Shown here in pieces: positions 16,542-24,259 of a stretch of 49,441 bases of DNA. The DNA lies in the NCBI GenBank assembly GCA_964399735.1, contig CAYNSO010000018.1, positions 1-49,441 of the forward strand. The letters run 5' to 3'. How positions within the stretch are numbered: position 1 is the first letter of the stretch; each line of letters opens with the position of its first letter. A program made the translations under genes and the position numbers. This stretch comes from Fontivivens sp964399735. Lineage in GTDB: Bacteria; Zhuqueibacterota; Zhuqueibacteria; Residuimicrobiales; Krinioviventaceae. A model generated the notes under the pieces. The model saw nothing but the letters and a program-made list of their open reading frames with translations, was not told the origin of the DNA and ran no database searches.

Positions 16542-17300
16542 TTATGCTTTTTTACGCACCAAAAAGACAGCAGTTCCACTATAATAATTATAAAGCGCCT
16601 TTTCAAAATCTTTAAATACCTGAACAATTTCAAATCCGGCTGTTTTTAATAATAATTCCATTTCATAACGAAAAACATAACGATACTTCATTTTACAAAT
16701 TTTATCTTTAATTCCCGCCTGCCGGTAAGTATTGGTAATTGACAGTAATTGCACGACCGGGTCATGATCTATGTGGCAGGTAATGGAAACTTTGGAATCC
16801 GGGTCTGCCAGTTCATCTGCGCTTATTTCATCATTCCAGGCAGATTGTGCAATGACATGATGCAACGGCACAAAAATATCAATTGCCAACATTCCGCCGG
16901 GGCGTAAATGGTCATGGATGCAATGCAAAGTCTGCAACTGCTCGTCCTGCGTTTGATTGTGCAAAAAGGCACGAAATGGCACAATACACAAGGGAAAGCG
17001 CGTATCCAGAGAAAAATTGCGCATATCACCCTGCACCAGCTGTATTTTGTTCTGATCCTCGCGGGATAATGCAGTTATGTTTTTAGCCGCTTTTTTCAAC
17101 ATTGGCAGTGAATTATCAATGCCAACTACCTGAAAGCCCTCTTCTGCCAGTAACATGGAAATACGCCCGGTGCCGGCGCCTATTTCCAGAACCGGGGAGC
17201 CATATTGCTGCGCCAGAGATAGATAAAAATCGAGATCATCATCTTTATGGCTATACTCAAGATCATAAAAAGGCGCAAATTTATCATACATTGCTGTCAT
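16542..17300 (-). CDS. Class I SAM-dependent methyltransferase
   Basis: This is a Rossmann-fold methyltransferase of about 252 residues that transfers a methyl group from S-adenosylmethionine. It starts MYDKFAPFYDLEY-like, as many small-molecule methyltransferases do. Motif I is VLEIGAGTGRISMLLAEEG (about residues 37-55), with the acidic SAM-ribose residue in VVGIDNS. LVQGDMRNF is motif II-like, and LRPGGMLAIDIFVP is the post-motif. The C-terminal half has family-typical beta strands ending FLVRKKA. ATG 17300 is chosen because GGAAA precedes it; TTG 17312 and ATG 17291 are possible. The substrate is unknown. It lies just downstream of the frr terminator on the same strand, so it is probably a separate unit. 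Confidence 0.88.
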   Translation of the reverse strand: MTAMYDKFAPFYDLEYSHKDDDLDFYLSLAQQYGSPVLEIGAGTGRISMLLAEEGFQVVGIDNSLPMLKKAAKNITALSREDQNKIQLVQGDMRNFSLDTRFPLCIVPFRAFLHNQTQDEQLQTLHCIHDHLRPGGMLAIDIFVPLHHVIAQSAWNDEISADELADPDSKVSITCHIDHDPVVQLLSITNTYRQAGIKDKICKMKYRYVFRYEMELLLKTAGFEIVQVFKDFEKALYNYYSGTAVFLVRKKA

Positions 17301-17348
17301 TACATTTTCCAAAAAGTGTTGTGGGTAGTGTGCCGGAATTGAAACAAT

Positions 17349-17382
17349 AAAAAAACCGCTGCCCGGTATAGATCAGCGGTTT
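17349..17382 (-). terminator. Rho-independent terminator after frr
   Basis: AAACCGCTG (17374-17382 read on the minus strand) pairs with CAGCGGTTT (17353-17361), with a 12-base loop. A run of T follows in the minus-strand transcript (17349-17355). It closes the translation/pyrimidine block. Confidence 0.9.
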
Positions 17383-17408
17383 TGATATATGACCTATAGC
17401 GTGGGGAA

Positions 17409-17966
17409 TTATATTTCCATAATATCTTTTTCTTTAGCGCTCACCAGATCATCTATTTTTTTAATATAATCATCGGTAATTTTTTGAATATCATCCTGGG
17501 CATTGTGCATATTGTCTTCAGAAATTACATGATCTTTTTCCAATTTTTTCAGTTTTTCATTCGCATCACGGCGAATATTACGGACCGCAATTTTACTGTC
17601 CTCTCCTGCTTTTTTAGCAAGTTTAACCAGGGAAACACGGCGTTCCTCAGTCAATTGCGGAATTGGAACACGGACAACAATACCATCATTCGTTGGATTG
17701 AGACCGAGATCGGATTTTAAAATTGCCTTTTCAATTTCGCCCAGCATTTTTTTATCCCAGGGCTGCACCACGATAAGACGTGGTTCCGGGGCGCTGACAT
17801 TGGCAACTTGCCTGACCGGCATTTTACTACCATAATATTCTATTGATATTGAATCCAGCAACGCCGGAGACGCCTTGCCGGTTCGTAACCTGGCAAACTC
17901 TACTTTTAAGCTTTCCAGAGACTGATCCATACGCTTTTTTGCGTCATTTTTGGTTTCTTCAATCAT
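17409..17966 (-). CDS. frr: Ribosome recycling factor
   Basis: This 185-residue ribosome recycling factor splits post-termination 70S complexes together with EF-G. The start ATG 17966 gives the length usual for the family (185), with GGTG 6 bases upstream; a TTG 12 bases earlier would run into pyrH. Characteristic segments are present: SLEVEFARLRTGKASPALLD-like (about residues 19-38), YYGSKMPVRQVANVSAPEPR, VVQPWDKKML, IEKAILKSDLGLNPTNDG and IRVPIPQLTEERR-type. The long helical arm ends in KEKDIMEI. pyrH ends one base before the start, and the pair is co-transcribed, as in many bacteria. A terminator follows directly. Confidence 0.98.
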   Translation of the reverse strand: MIEETKNDAKKRMDQSLESLKVEFARLRTGKASPALLDSISIEYYGSKMPVRQVANVSAPEPRLIVVQPWDKKMLGEIEKAILKSDLGLNPTNDGIVVRVPIPQLTEERRVSLVKLAKKAGEDSKIAVRNIRRDANEKLKKLEKDHVISEDNMHNAQDDIQKITDDYIKKIDDLVSAKEKDIMEI

Positions 17967-17967
17967 A

Positions 17968-18711
17968 TCATTCACCAATTACTTTGGTTCCAATATTTTT
18001 ACCTAAAATGATTTGTTTTAAATTTTCCGGCTCTTTTAATTTAAATACGATTATTGGTAAATTATTTTCCATACACAGCGTTACTGCTGTGGTATCCATC
18101 ACTTTGAGACGTTTTTCCACAACCTGCATATAGGTTAATTGGTTAAACCGTACCGCATCCGGGTATATTTGTGGATCTTTATCATAAACGCCATCAACCT
18201 GAGTTCCTTTGAATATGGCGTCGGCTTCTATTTCAATGGCACGAAGCGCCGCAGCGGTATCTGTGGTAAAATAAGGATTGCCGGTGCCGGCGCCAAAAAT
18301 AACTACCTTATTGTTCTCCAGATGCGCAATTGCCCGTCTGCGAATGAACGGCTCAGCCAGTTCTTCCATTTTAATGGCCGTCATAACCCGTGTCGGCACG
18401 TTATATCTTTCCAGGTAATCTTGCAAGGCTAGCGAGTTGATAACAGTAGCCAGCATTCCCATATAATCCGCAGTCACCCGATCCATGCCGCGGGCGCTGG
18501 CAGACAAACCGCGAAAAATATTACCGCCGCCGACGATAATACCAACCTGCACGCCCATATTAAAAATTTCGCTTATTTCCCGGCTGATCTTGTCAACTGT
18601 TTCCGGATCAATTCCCAGTTTTTTCGAATCACCCATTAATGCTTCGCCGCTTAGTTTCAGCAACACGCGTTTGTAAACAGGTTTCGAGCCGGTTTTTTCT
18701 TTTTTTTCCAA
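17968..18711 (-). CDS. pyrH: UMP kinase
   Basis: This UMP kinase makes UDP from UMP with ATP, the step linking the pyr genes to UTP. I place the start at TTG 18711 (247 residues; the usual length is about 240). AAGGA lies just upstream, and the conserved opening YKRVLLKLSGEALMG follows. The longer frame from ATG 18783 would read through the tsf terminator hairpin and overlap tsf, which is implausible. Motifs seen are GGGNIFRG (about residues 56-63), the DYMGMLATVINSLALQD segment, the GTGNPYFTTDTAAALRAIEI segment, and the KATQVDGVYDKDP-type loop. Binding-pocket residues look intact. It lies one base before frr. A terminator between tsf and pyrH means pyrH-frr may depend on readthrough or its own promoter. 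Confidence 0.96.
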   Translation of the reverse strand: MEKKEKTGSKPVYKRVLLKLSGEALMGDSKKLGIDPETVDKISREISEIFNMGVQVGIIVGGGNIFRGLSASARGMDRVTADYMGMLATVINSLALQDYLERYNVPTRVMTAIKMEELAEPFIRRRAIAHLENNKVVIFGAGTGNPYFTTDTAAALRAIEIEADAIFKGTQVDGVYDKDPQIYPDAVRFNQLTYMQVVEKRLKVMDTTAVTLCMENNLPIIVFKLKEPENLKQIILGKNIGTKVIGE

Positions 18712-18737
18712 ACGTTCCTTACTATTTTTTACCTGAT

Positions 18738-18770
18738 AAAAAAAGAGCAAAAGTAATGACTTTTGCTCTT
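18738..18770 (-). terminator. Rho-independent terminator after tsf
   Basis: An 11-base-pair perfect stem, AAGAGCAAAAG/CTTTTGCTCTT (18743-18753 and 18760-18770), with a 6-base loop, is followed on the minus strand by seven T (18738-18744). It lies 5 bases beyond the tsf stop and upstream of the proposed pyrH start. Confidence 0.9.
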
Positions 18771-18775
18771 GAAAT

Positions 18776-19369
18776 TTATTCACCTAACTGAAAGCGGATG
18801 AACCTTTTTATGACAATATTTTCACCTAATTTTGCAATTAACTGGTGCAATAAATCCTTTATTGTAATATCGGGATTTTTTACAAAAGCCTGCTCAAGCA
18901 AACAGTTTTCCTGGTAAAATTTGTCCAGCTTTCCTGTGATCATCTTTTCGATAATGTTTTCTGGCTTGCCCTGTTCACGAGCCTGCGCGCGATAAATATC
19001 CAGTTCCTTGTCAACAAGTTCTTTGGACACTTGTTCGCGATCGACAACCAGGGGTTTTGCAGCGGCTATGTGCATAGCAATATCTTTGCAAAAATTCAAA
19101 AAATCATCTGTGCGGGCTACAAAATCTGTTTCACAATTGATTTCTACCAGCACACCCAGGCGGCTGCCAGGATGAATATAGTGTTGAATAATACCTTCCT
19201 GAGTTGTTCTGCCGGCTTTTTTTTCAACTTTCTGGAGGCCCTTTTTTCGCAGATAATCAATCGCCTCATCCATATTTCCATTCGCTTCTTCCAGGGCTTT
19301 TTTACAGTCCATCATACCGGCGCCTGTTTTTTCGCGTAATGTTTTTACATCCGAAGCCGAAATGGCCAT
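18776..19369 (-). CDS. tsf: Translation elongation factor Ts (short form)
   Basis: This 197-residue elongation factor Ts is the guanine-nucleotide exchange factor for EF-Tu. It has the N-terminal UBA-like domain (residues 1-50: VKTLREKTGAGMMDCKKALE, the highly conserved TGAGMMDCKKAL core), then NGNMDEAIDYLRKKG and the core exchange domain with VLVEINCETDFVAR (about 73-86). The C-terminal part is one exchange subdomain with AFVKNPDITIKDLL. The length matches short Ts proteins such as that of Thermus (about 196) rather than the 283 residues of Escherichia coli. AGGAG precedes the ATG. It follows rpsB by 71 bases and ends at a strong terminator. Confidence 0.98.
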   Translation of the reverse strand: MAISASDVKTLREKTGAGMMDCKKALEEANGNMDEAIDYLRKKGLQKVEKKAGRTTQEGIIQHYIHPGSRLGVLVEINCETDFVARTDDFLNFCKDIAMHIAAAKPLVVDREQVSKELVDKELDIYRAQAREQGKPENIIEKMITGKLDKFYQENCLLEQAFVKNPDITIKDLLHQLIAKLGENIVIKRFIRFQLGE

Positions 19370-19440
19370 ATTTATCTCCTTACTCTATTTTGATCTGCAT
19401 TTGTGGTGCAGTGTTTTCTCATCTTAATTCTGTTGATTAC

Positions 19441-20208
19441 TTAATCTTCATCATCGTCTATTTTAATAGAAATAACCGGCTCTTCTTCCGCTTCCGCTTC
19501 TTCAGCCGCTTGTCTTTCCATCTGGTTGGCTTTGCCTTCAATAATCGCGTCAACGATTGTATGAGTTACGAGATTGATTGCCTTGAAAGCATCATCATTA
19601 CAGGGAATCGGATAATCAATTAAATCCGGGTCAGAATTTGTGTCCATAAGGGCAAAAACGGGAATTCCCAGCCGAATTGCTTCCTGAAGAGCGATCATTT
19701 CTTTTTTGGCATCAACAAGAAAAATTGCCGAGGGTAAATGATTCATATCACGAATACCGCCCAGCACCTGATTCAATTTTTCTTTTTCACGCTCAATAGA
19801 TAAAATTTCTTTTTTGGCCAGCTTGTCATAAGTACCGTCGGTGGCCTTTTTTTCCTGGTTTTTTAACCGTTTAACACTCTTTTTGATAGTAATAAAATTG
19901 GTCAGGGTTCCACCCAGCCAGCGTTCGGTAACGTAGGGCATGCCGCATCTTTCGGCTTCCACTTTAATAATATCTTTGGCTTGTTTTTTTGTTCCAACCA
20001 GTAACACCGGGCCGCCTTCAGAGCGGACAACATCGGTCATAGCCTGGCAGGCTTTTTGCAAGAGGACCAGAGTTTTATTAAGATCAATAATATGGATGCC
20101 ATTCCGTTCCATGAAAATGTATTCTTTCATTTTCGGGTTCCATCTGCGGGTGAGATGGCCGAAATGACAACCGGCTAACAATAAATCCTGAATTGTTACT
20201 TTGGACAT
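19441..20208 (-). CDS. rpsB: 30S ribosomal protein S2
   Basis: This 255-residue ribosomal protein S2 belongs to the small subunit. Signature parts are LLLAGCHFGHLTRRWNPKM (about residues 9-27), FMERNGIHIIDLNKTL, LLVGTKKQAKDII, ERWLGGTLTNF, LPSAIFLVDAKKE and FALMDTNSDPDLIDYPIPCN. The extreme C terminus (about 228-255) is an acidic, Glu- and Asp-rich tail after ANQMERQ, longer than in many S2 proteins. GAGG lies 7 bases before the ATG. It precedes tsf in the classical rpsB-tsf pair, and rplM-rpsI lie upstream on the same strand. An inverted repeat in the leader (20237-20279) could be a regulatory element for this pair. Confidence 0.98.
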   Translation of the reverse strand: MSKVTIQDLLLAGCHFGHLTRRWNPKMKEYIFMERNGIHIIDLNKTLVLLQKACQAMTDVVRSEGGPVLLVGTKKQAKDIIKVEAERCGMPYVTERWLGGTLTNFITIKKSVKRLKNQEKKATDGTYDKLAKKEILSIEREKEKLNQVLGGIRDMNHLPSAIFLVDAKKEMIALQEAIRLGIPVFALMDTNSDPDLIDYPIPCNDDAFKAINLVTHTIVDAIIEGKANQMERQAAEEAEAEEEPVISIKIDDDED

Positions 20209-20236
20209 ATTTTACCTCGTTTTGGGGTTAATCCGC

Positions 20237-20279
20237 CATTCTCCGCAAAGAACCAAAAGGCACCCCTGTAAGGAGAATG
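20237..20279 (-). promoter_or_regulatory. Inverted repeat in the rpsB leader
   Basis: CATTCTCC (20237-20244) and GGAGAATG (20272-20279) are perfect 8-base inverted repeats around a 27-base loop, 28 bases upstream of rpsB. No T-run follows, so it is not a terminator. S2 is known to bind its own leader in several bacteria; whether this is such a site is only inference. Confidence 0.3.
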
Positions 20280-20302
20280 TGAGTATTTTAAATGAATAAT
20301 GA

Positions 20303-20695
20303 TTAACGTTTGGAGAACTGGAACCGTTTTCTGGCGCCGGCTTGACCATATTTCTTGCGTTCGACCATACGGGGATCGCGGGTCAAAAATCCATTTTGAC
20401 GCAACAGGGGGCGCAGTTCTTCGTTCGATTTTACCAGGGCTCGGGCTATTCCCAACAAAATGGCGCCCGACTGTCCGGTTAAACCACCGCCTTTAACAAA
20501 GGCTCTAATATCATATTTATCAATGTTGTCTGTTACAACCAACGGCTGTTCAACAATCATTTTAAGGGTATCGCGTTTTACATAGTCAAACAATTCTTTA
20601 TTATTGACTTGAATTTTTCCGCTACCTGGTTTTAAATATACTCGCGCAACAGCATTTTTACGTCGTCCGGTTGCGTAGTAATAATTTTCCTTCAA
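20303..20695 (-). CDS. rpsI: 30S ribosomal protein S9
   Basis: This 130-residue ribosomal protein S9 belongs to the small subunit; its basic C-terminal tail reaches the P site. Family landmarks are YYYATGRRKNAVARVYLKPG (about residues 5-24), GLTGQSGAILLGIARAL, LRQNGFLTRDPRMVERKKYG, and the invariant end GARKRFQFSKR. The start is TTG 20695, with GGAG 8 bases upstream; no ATG gives the right N terminus. rplM lies 38 bases upstream, so the standard rplM-rpsI pair is kept. rpsB follows after 95 bases. Confidence 0.97.
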   Translation of the reverse strand: MKENYYYATGRRKNAVARVYLKPGSGKIQVNNKELFDYVKRDTLKMIVEQPLVVTDNIDKYDIRAFVKGGGLTGQSGAILLGIARALVKSNEELRPLLRQNGFLTRDPRMVERKKYGQAGARKRFQFSKR

Positions 20696-20733
20696 TTCTT
20701 TTCTCCTTTATTCCTGGCTTGATAAAGAGTTAC

Positions 20734-21162
20734 TTATATGTGCAACGGCTCCGGGGTCTGAGCTGTGTGCGGATGTTCGTTTACTGCATAAATTTTCAGT
20801 TTTTTCAGCATCTTGCGGCCCAAACGATTATGCGGCAACATTCCTTTTACAGCTTCCCGAATAATTTCTTCCGGCTTTGTTTGCATAACTACATCATACG
20901 TAGATGATTTTAAACCTCCTGGATATCCTGAAAATCTCCAGTATAATTTTTGACCTGCTTTTTTTCCCGAAATACGTACTTTATCGGCATTGACAACAAT
21001 TATAAAATCGCCAACATCGGCATGCGGCGCCCATATTGGCTTTTGTTTGCCGCGCAACACTTGCGCTATTTTGCTGGCTAGACGTCCCAAAACAAGACCG
21101 TCGGCGTCGACTAGATACCATTTCCGATCTATATCCTGGGCTATTGGTGAATATGTTTTCAA
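20734..21162 (-). CDS. rplM: 50S ribosomal protein L13
   Basis: This 142-residue ribosomal protein L13 belongs to the large subunit. The start is TTG 21162, with GGGAG 9 bases upstream. It gives the length seen in Escherichia coli (142) and the standard opening KTYSP. The longer frame from 21225 adds 21 AT-rich codons without homology. Conserved parts are RKWYLVDADGLVLGRLASKI (about residues 14-33), HADVGDFIIVVNADKVRISG (about 48-67), KLYWRFSGYPGG and the VKGMLPHNRLGRKMLKKLKI segment. It is the first translation gene after pyrC (95-base gap, AT-rich, so a promoter there is possible although I could not pin one). Confidence 0.97.
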   Translation of the reverse strand: MKTYSPIAQDIDRKWYLVDADGLVLGRLASKIAQVLRGKQKPIWAPHADVGDFIIVVNADKVRISGKKAGQKLYWRFSGYPGGLKSSTYDVVMQTKPEEIIREAVKGMLPHNRLGRKMLKKLKIYAVNEHPHTAQTPEPLHI

Positions 21163-21257
21163 GGTTACAATCTCCCATTTTAATATTATCATAGAATATA
21201 AATTTATAAAAAAAAATATAAACATGCAAGAATTTTGTATATACTATAGACTTTATT

Positions 21258-22553
21258 TTACTTTTTCTCTTCCTTTCTCTCCCAGTACAATTCCCGGTTG
21301 ACAACACACTGCGCCCGGCCATACAGAGTTTGACCGGTAAAAGGAGTATTGTGCGATTTGGAATACTGTTTGCCGGCATCAACCACAAAACTGCTCTCCG
21401 AATTGAATATAGTGAGATTTGCCGGCTCTCCTTCTTTAATAACCGGCACATCCAGATTCAAAATCTTTCGCGGGCCAATACTCAATAGTTCAATCGCTTT
21501 TTCAAGCGGGATTATCCCTTTTTTTACGATATGGGTAATAATTAACGCCAGCATCGTTTCCAGTCCAATCATCCCAAAGGGCGCTTCTACAAATTCAACA
21601 TCCTTTTCTTCTATGCTATACGGAGAATGATCCGAAGTGATGGCGTCTATTGTTCCGTCTTTTATTCCCGCTAACAAAGCATCCCGATCCACTGCCTGGC
21701 GCAATGGTGGATATACTTTTAAATTTGTATCGTATGATATCATGGCTTCATCTGTTAAAAACAAATGGTATGGGGTCACATCACAGGTAATTTGCAGCCC
21801 TTCCTGTTTTGCGCGTTTCACCATTTCCACACCGCGTTTTGTGCTGATTTGAGCGATATGAATTCGCCCGCCGGTAAGCTGTGCAAGGGCAATATCCCGC
21901 GCTATCATCACATCTTCGGCGGCATTGGGAACAGGGGTCAAGCCCAGACGCGTTGAAATAATACTTTCATTGATTTGCCCTTTGGCGGCAAGATGTACAT
22001 CTTCACAATGGGTAATGACAGGCATGTTATACATACCGGCATATTCCAGGGCGCGCCGCATTACTGCCGAATTTAACACTGAATTCTCATCGTCCGAGAA
22101 CGCAACCGCACCGGCGCGTTGTAACTCGGCCATTTCAGTCAACTCGACACCGGCTCTCTTTTTTGTCAAGGCGGCAATCGGGTGCACATTAACCAATTCC
22201 TGCTCCGCCCGTTTTTTTATAAAACGAACCACTTCCTGCTTGTCGCAGGCCGGTTCGGTATCGGGCATGGCACAGATTTCCGTAAAGCCCCCGGCCATTG
22301 CTGCGGCGCAGCCGGTAGTAATGGTTTCCTGATCTTCCCTCCCCGGCTCGCGCAAATGAACATGCATATCGATCAATCCCGGAACAATCAGATTGTCGGT
22401 AATATCCAGGATGTTTCCCTGGAACCCGTTGATAATGCCAATTTTTTCAATTTTCCCGTTAACAACAGCCAGGTCGACCCGGATTTGATCGCCGGTTGCC
22501 AAATTTAAAATTTTGCCGCCCCTGAGTAAAAGATTCGTTGCTTTTTCGATCAC
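21258..22553 (-). CDS. pyrC: Dihydroorotase
   Basis: This 431-residue dihydroorotase cyclises N-carbamoyl-aspartate to dihydroorotate, the third step of UMP synthesis. It is a zinc amidohydrolase of the long class (about 430 residues). Metal and substrate motifs are IDMHVHLREPGREDQETI (about residues 61-78, the HxH zinc pair), HCED (about 182), HIAQISTKRGVEMV and ITSDHSPYSIEEKD (the catalytic Asp of the DHSP motif). The start is GTG 22553, with AAGGG 8 bases upstream. It follows pyrB by 15 bases, so pyrR-pyrB-pyrC form one operon. Its end is 95 bases before rplM. Confidence 0.97.
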   Translation of the reverse strand: MIEKATNLLLRGGKILNLATGDQIRVDLAVVNGKIEKIGIINGFQGNILDITDNLIVPGLIDMHVHLREPGREDQETITTGCAAAMAGGFTEICAMPDTEPACDKQEVVRFIKKRAEQELVNVHPIAALTKKRAGVELTEMAELQRAGAVAFSDDENSVLNSAVMRRALEYAGMYNMPVITHCEDVHLAAKGQINESIISTRLGLTPVPNAAEDVMIARDIALAQLTGGRIHIAQISTKRGVEMVKRAKQEGLQITCDVTPYHLFLTDEAMISYDTNLKVYPPLRQAVDRDALLAGIKDGTIDAITSDHSPYSIEEKDVEFVEAPFGMIGLETMLALIITHIVKKGIIPLEKAIELLSIGPRKILNLDVPVIKEGEPANLTIFNSESSFVVDAGKQYSKSHNTPFTGQTLYGRAQCVVNRELYWERKEEKK

Positions 22554-22568
22554 ACAAATACCCTTATT

Positions 22569-23498
22569 TTATACTGATGCTTCCACTCCGCTTAACAGCA
22601 GCAATACAGCCATTCGCACGGCTACACCATTGGTTACCTGTCGCAAAATTATGGAATAGTCCGAATCCGCAACTGCACTGTCCAGTTCAACGCCACGGTT
22701 AATGGGACCCGGATGCATTATAGTAATATCTTTTTTTGCGTGTTGCAGCCGCTCCAGGGTAATACCAAATTCTGCATGATATTCCCGAATCGATGGAAAT
22801 AATCCGGCATCCTGCCGTTCCAGTTGAATACGCAACACATTCAGGGCGTCAGCCCATTCTATAGCTTCGTTGATATTAAAAGAGACCTGCACGCCAAGTT
22901 TTTCAATGTCTCTGGGAATTAAAGTTTTTGGCCCGCAGACCATAACCTGTGCGCCCATTGTCAACAAACCATAAATATTGGAGGTTGCCACCCGGCCATG
23001 AGTAATATCGCCAACAATCGCTACCTTTAATCCTTCAAGAGTACCAAATTTTTCGCGCAACGACATCATATCCAATAACGCCTGGGTAGGATGTTCGTGC
23101 ATACCGTCCCCGGCATTGATTATTGCTGCATTCACACACCGGGTTAAAAACAGCGGCACTCCCGCGGCTGCATGACGCACGACAACCATATCAATGTTCA
23201 TGGCTTCAATGTTCCGTATCGTATCGCGCAAGGTCTCCCCTTTTTTTGCAGAGCTGGTAGAACTGGAAAAGTTAACCGTGTCGGCAGAGAGCCTTTTTTC
23301 GGCTAATTCAAAAGAAATGCGGGTGCGGGTGGAGGGTTCATAAAATAAATTTACCACTGTTTTACCACGCAACGTAGGCACTTTGGGTATTTCCCGGCTT
23401 AATATCTCTTTAAAAGTAACAGCGGTATCCAAAATTAAAGAAATATCTGTTTTTGGCACCCCTTCCAGTCCAAGTAAATGCTGGATAGACAGCGACAT
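22569..23498 (-). CDS. pyrB: Aspartate carbamoyltransferase catalytic subunit
   Basis: This 309-residue catalytic chain of aspartate carbamoyltransferase joins carbamoyl phosphate and aspartate. The carbamoyl-phosphate motif FYEPSTRTRISFELA lies at about residues 53-67, followed by SSTSSAKKGETLRDT (the 80s loop), HEHPTQALLDM (about 136-146), GDITHGRVATSN and the aspartate-site MHPGPINRGVE (about 260-270). Its ATG overlaps the pyrR stop (TAATG), with AAAGGAGGTG just upstream, showing translational coupling. No pyrI regulatory chain is in the window, so a class B/C-type unregulated enzyme is likely. Confidence 0.98.
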   Translation of the reverse strand: MSLSIQHLLGLEGVPKTDISLILDTAVTFKEILSREIPKVPTLRGKTVVNLFYEPSTRTRISFELAEKRLSADTVNFSSSTSSAKKGETLRDTIRNIEAMNIDMVVVRHAAAGVPLFLTRCVNAAIINAGDGMHEHPTQALLDMMSLREKFGTLEGLKVAIVGDITHGRVATSNIYGLLTMGAQVMVCGPKTLIPRDIEKLGVQVSFNINEAIEWADALNVLRIQLERQDAGLFPSIREYHAEFGITLERLQHAKKDITIMHPGPINRGVELDSAVADSDYSIILRQVTNGVAVRMAVLLLLSGVEASV

Positions 23499-24055
23499 TA
23501 CTCCACCTCCTTTGGCGCTTCAACAAGATATACACAATCTTCGCCGTCCACTTCTTTTAACCGAACCTGAATTTCTTCACCGACCGAGGTTGTAATTTCT
23601 TTACCGATGTAATCGGCGCTGATTGGCAATTCACGGTGACCACGGTCAACCAGCACTGCCAGTTGAATGCCTGAAGGCCTGCCAAAATCCATAAGCGCAT
23701 CCAGGGCGGCGCGGGATGTTCTGCCGGTATATAATACATCATCAACTAAAATTACATTAACATCATTGATCAGAAAGGGAATGCTTGTTACCTGTACAAT
23801 CGGCTGTTTCAAACGCTTGCGAAAATCATCACGATACAAGGTAATATCCAGTAAGCCGAGGGGCACCTCTTTATTTTCCAGCGCGTTCAATTTTTTTACC
23901 AACCGTTCAGCCAGCGTTGCGCCTCGTGTTCGCACACCCACAACGACGAGGTTATCAACACCCTTGTTTCTCTCTATAATCTCCATTGCCAGCCGTGTCA
24001 AAGTGCGCTGTAAACCTTCGGCATCGATAATAATATCTTTAATTTTTGTTTGCAT
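23498..24055 (-). CDS. pyrR: Bifunctional pyr operon regulator/uracil phosphoribosyltransferase PyrR
   Basis: This 185-residue PyrR protein belongs to the phosphoribosyltransferase fold. In Firmicutes PyrR binds the pyr leader RNA when UMP or UTP is high and promotes termination; it also has weak uracil phosphoribosyltransferase activity. The PRPP-binding motif VILVDDVLYTGRTSRAALDA lies at about residues 100-119. VVGVRTRGATLAERL, FLINDVNVI and the flexible-loop region DITLYRDDFRKR are also family-typical. It is the first gene of pyrR-pyrB-pyrC, with a promoter and terminator-like hairpin in front. That is the expected layout for attenuation, but it is unproven outside Firmicutes. Confidence 0.96.
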   Translation of the reverse strand: MQTKIKDIIIDAEGLQRTLTRLAMEIIERNKGVDNLVVVGVRTRGATLAERLVKKLNALENKEVPLGLLDITLYRDDFRKRLKQPIVQVTSIPFLINDVNVILVDDVLYTGRTSRAALDALMDFGRPSGIQLAVLVDRGHRELPISADYIGKEITTSVGEEIQVRLKEVDGEDCVYLVEAPKEVE

Positions 24056-24116
24056 ATTATTACTTTTATTTGGAATTGATGACTAATTTTTAATATATTA
24101 TTTAATTCCGGTTTGC

Positions 24117-24151
24117 AAAAAAATACCTTCTGGATCATTTCAAGAAGGTAT
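24117..24151 (-). terminator. Attenuator-like terminator in the pyrR leader
   Basis: On the minus strand, ATACCTTCT (24143-24151) pairs with AGAAGGTAT (24123-24131) around an 11-base loop, then seven T follow (24117-24123). It lies between the proposed promoter and pyrR, about 60 bases before the ATG, so it would stop transcription before the operon. The descending side contains TCCAGAAGG, which is close to but two bases short of the classical PyrR-binding core TCCAGAGAGG. I see no convincing alternative antiterminator fold. Confidence 0.75.
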
Positions 24152-24176
24152 ATCATTCCACTCCGGCTAACATATA

Positions 24177-24204
24177 ATATTATAAACAAACTTGTTATTT
24201 GCAA
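24177..24204 (-). promoter_or_regulatory. Promoter for pyrRBC
   Basis: On the minus strand, TTGCAA (24199-24204) and TAATAT (24177-24182) are separated by 16 bases. This is a reasonable sigma-70-type promoter reading into the attenuator and pyrR. Transcription would start near 24170. Confidence 0.55.
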
Positions 24205-24259
24205 GTTGTTTTTTTGAAAAAAGATACTTCCTCACCCCCAAACTATAAAGGGAATCAAA

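Noticed and set aside
18711..18783. Longer N terminus for pyrH from ATG 18783
   Set aside because: It would overlap tsf, translate through the tsf terminator stem, and add 24 residues not seen in UMP kinases; TTG 18711 has a Shine-Dalgarno and the right length.
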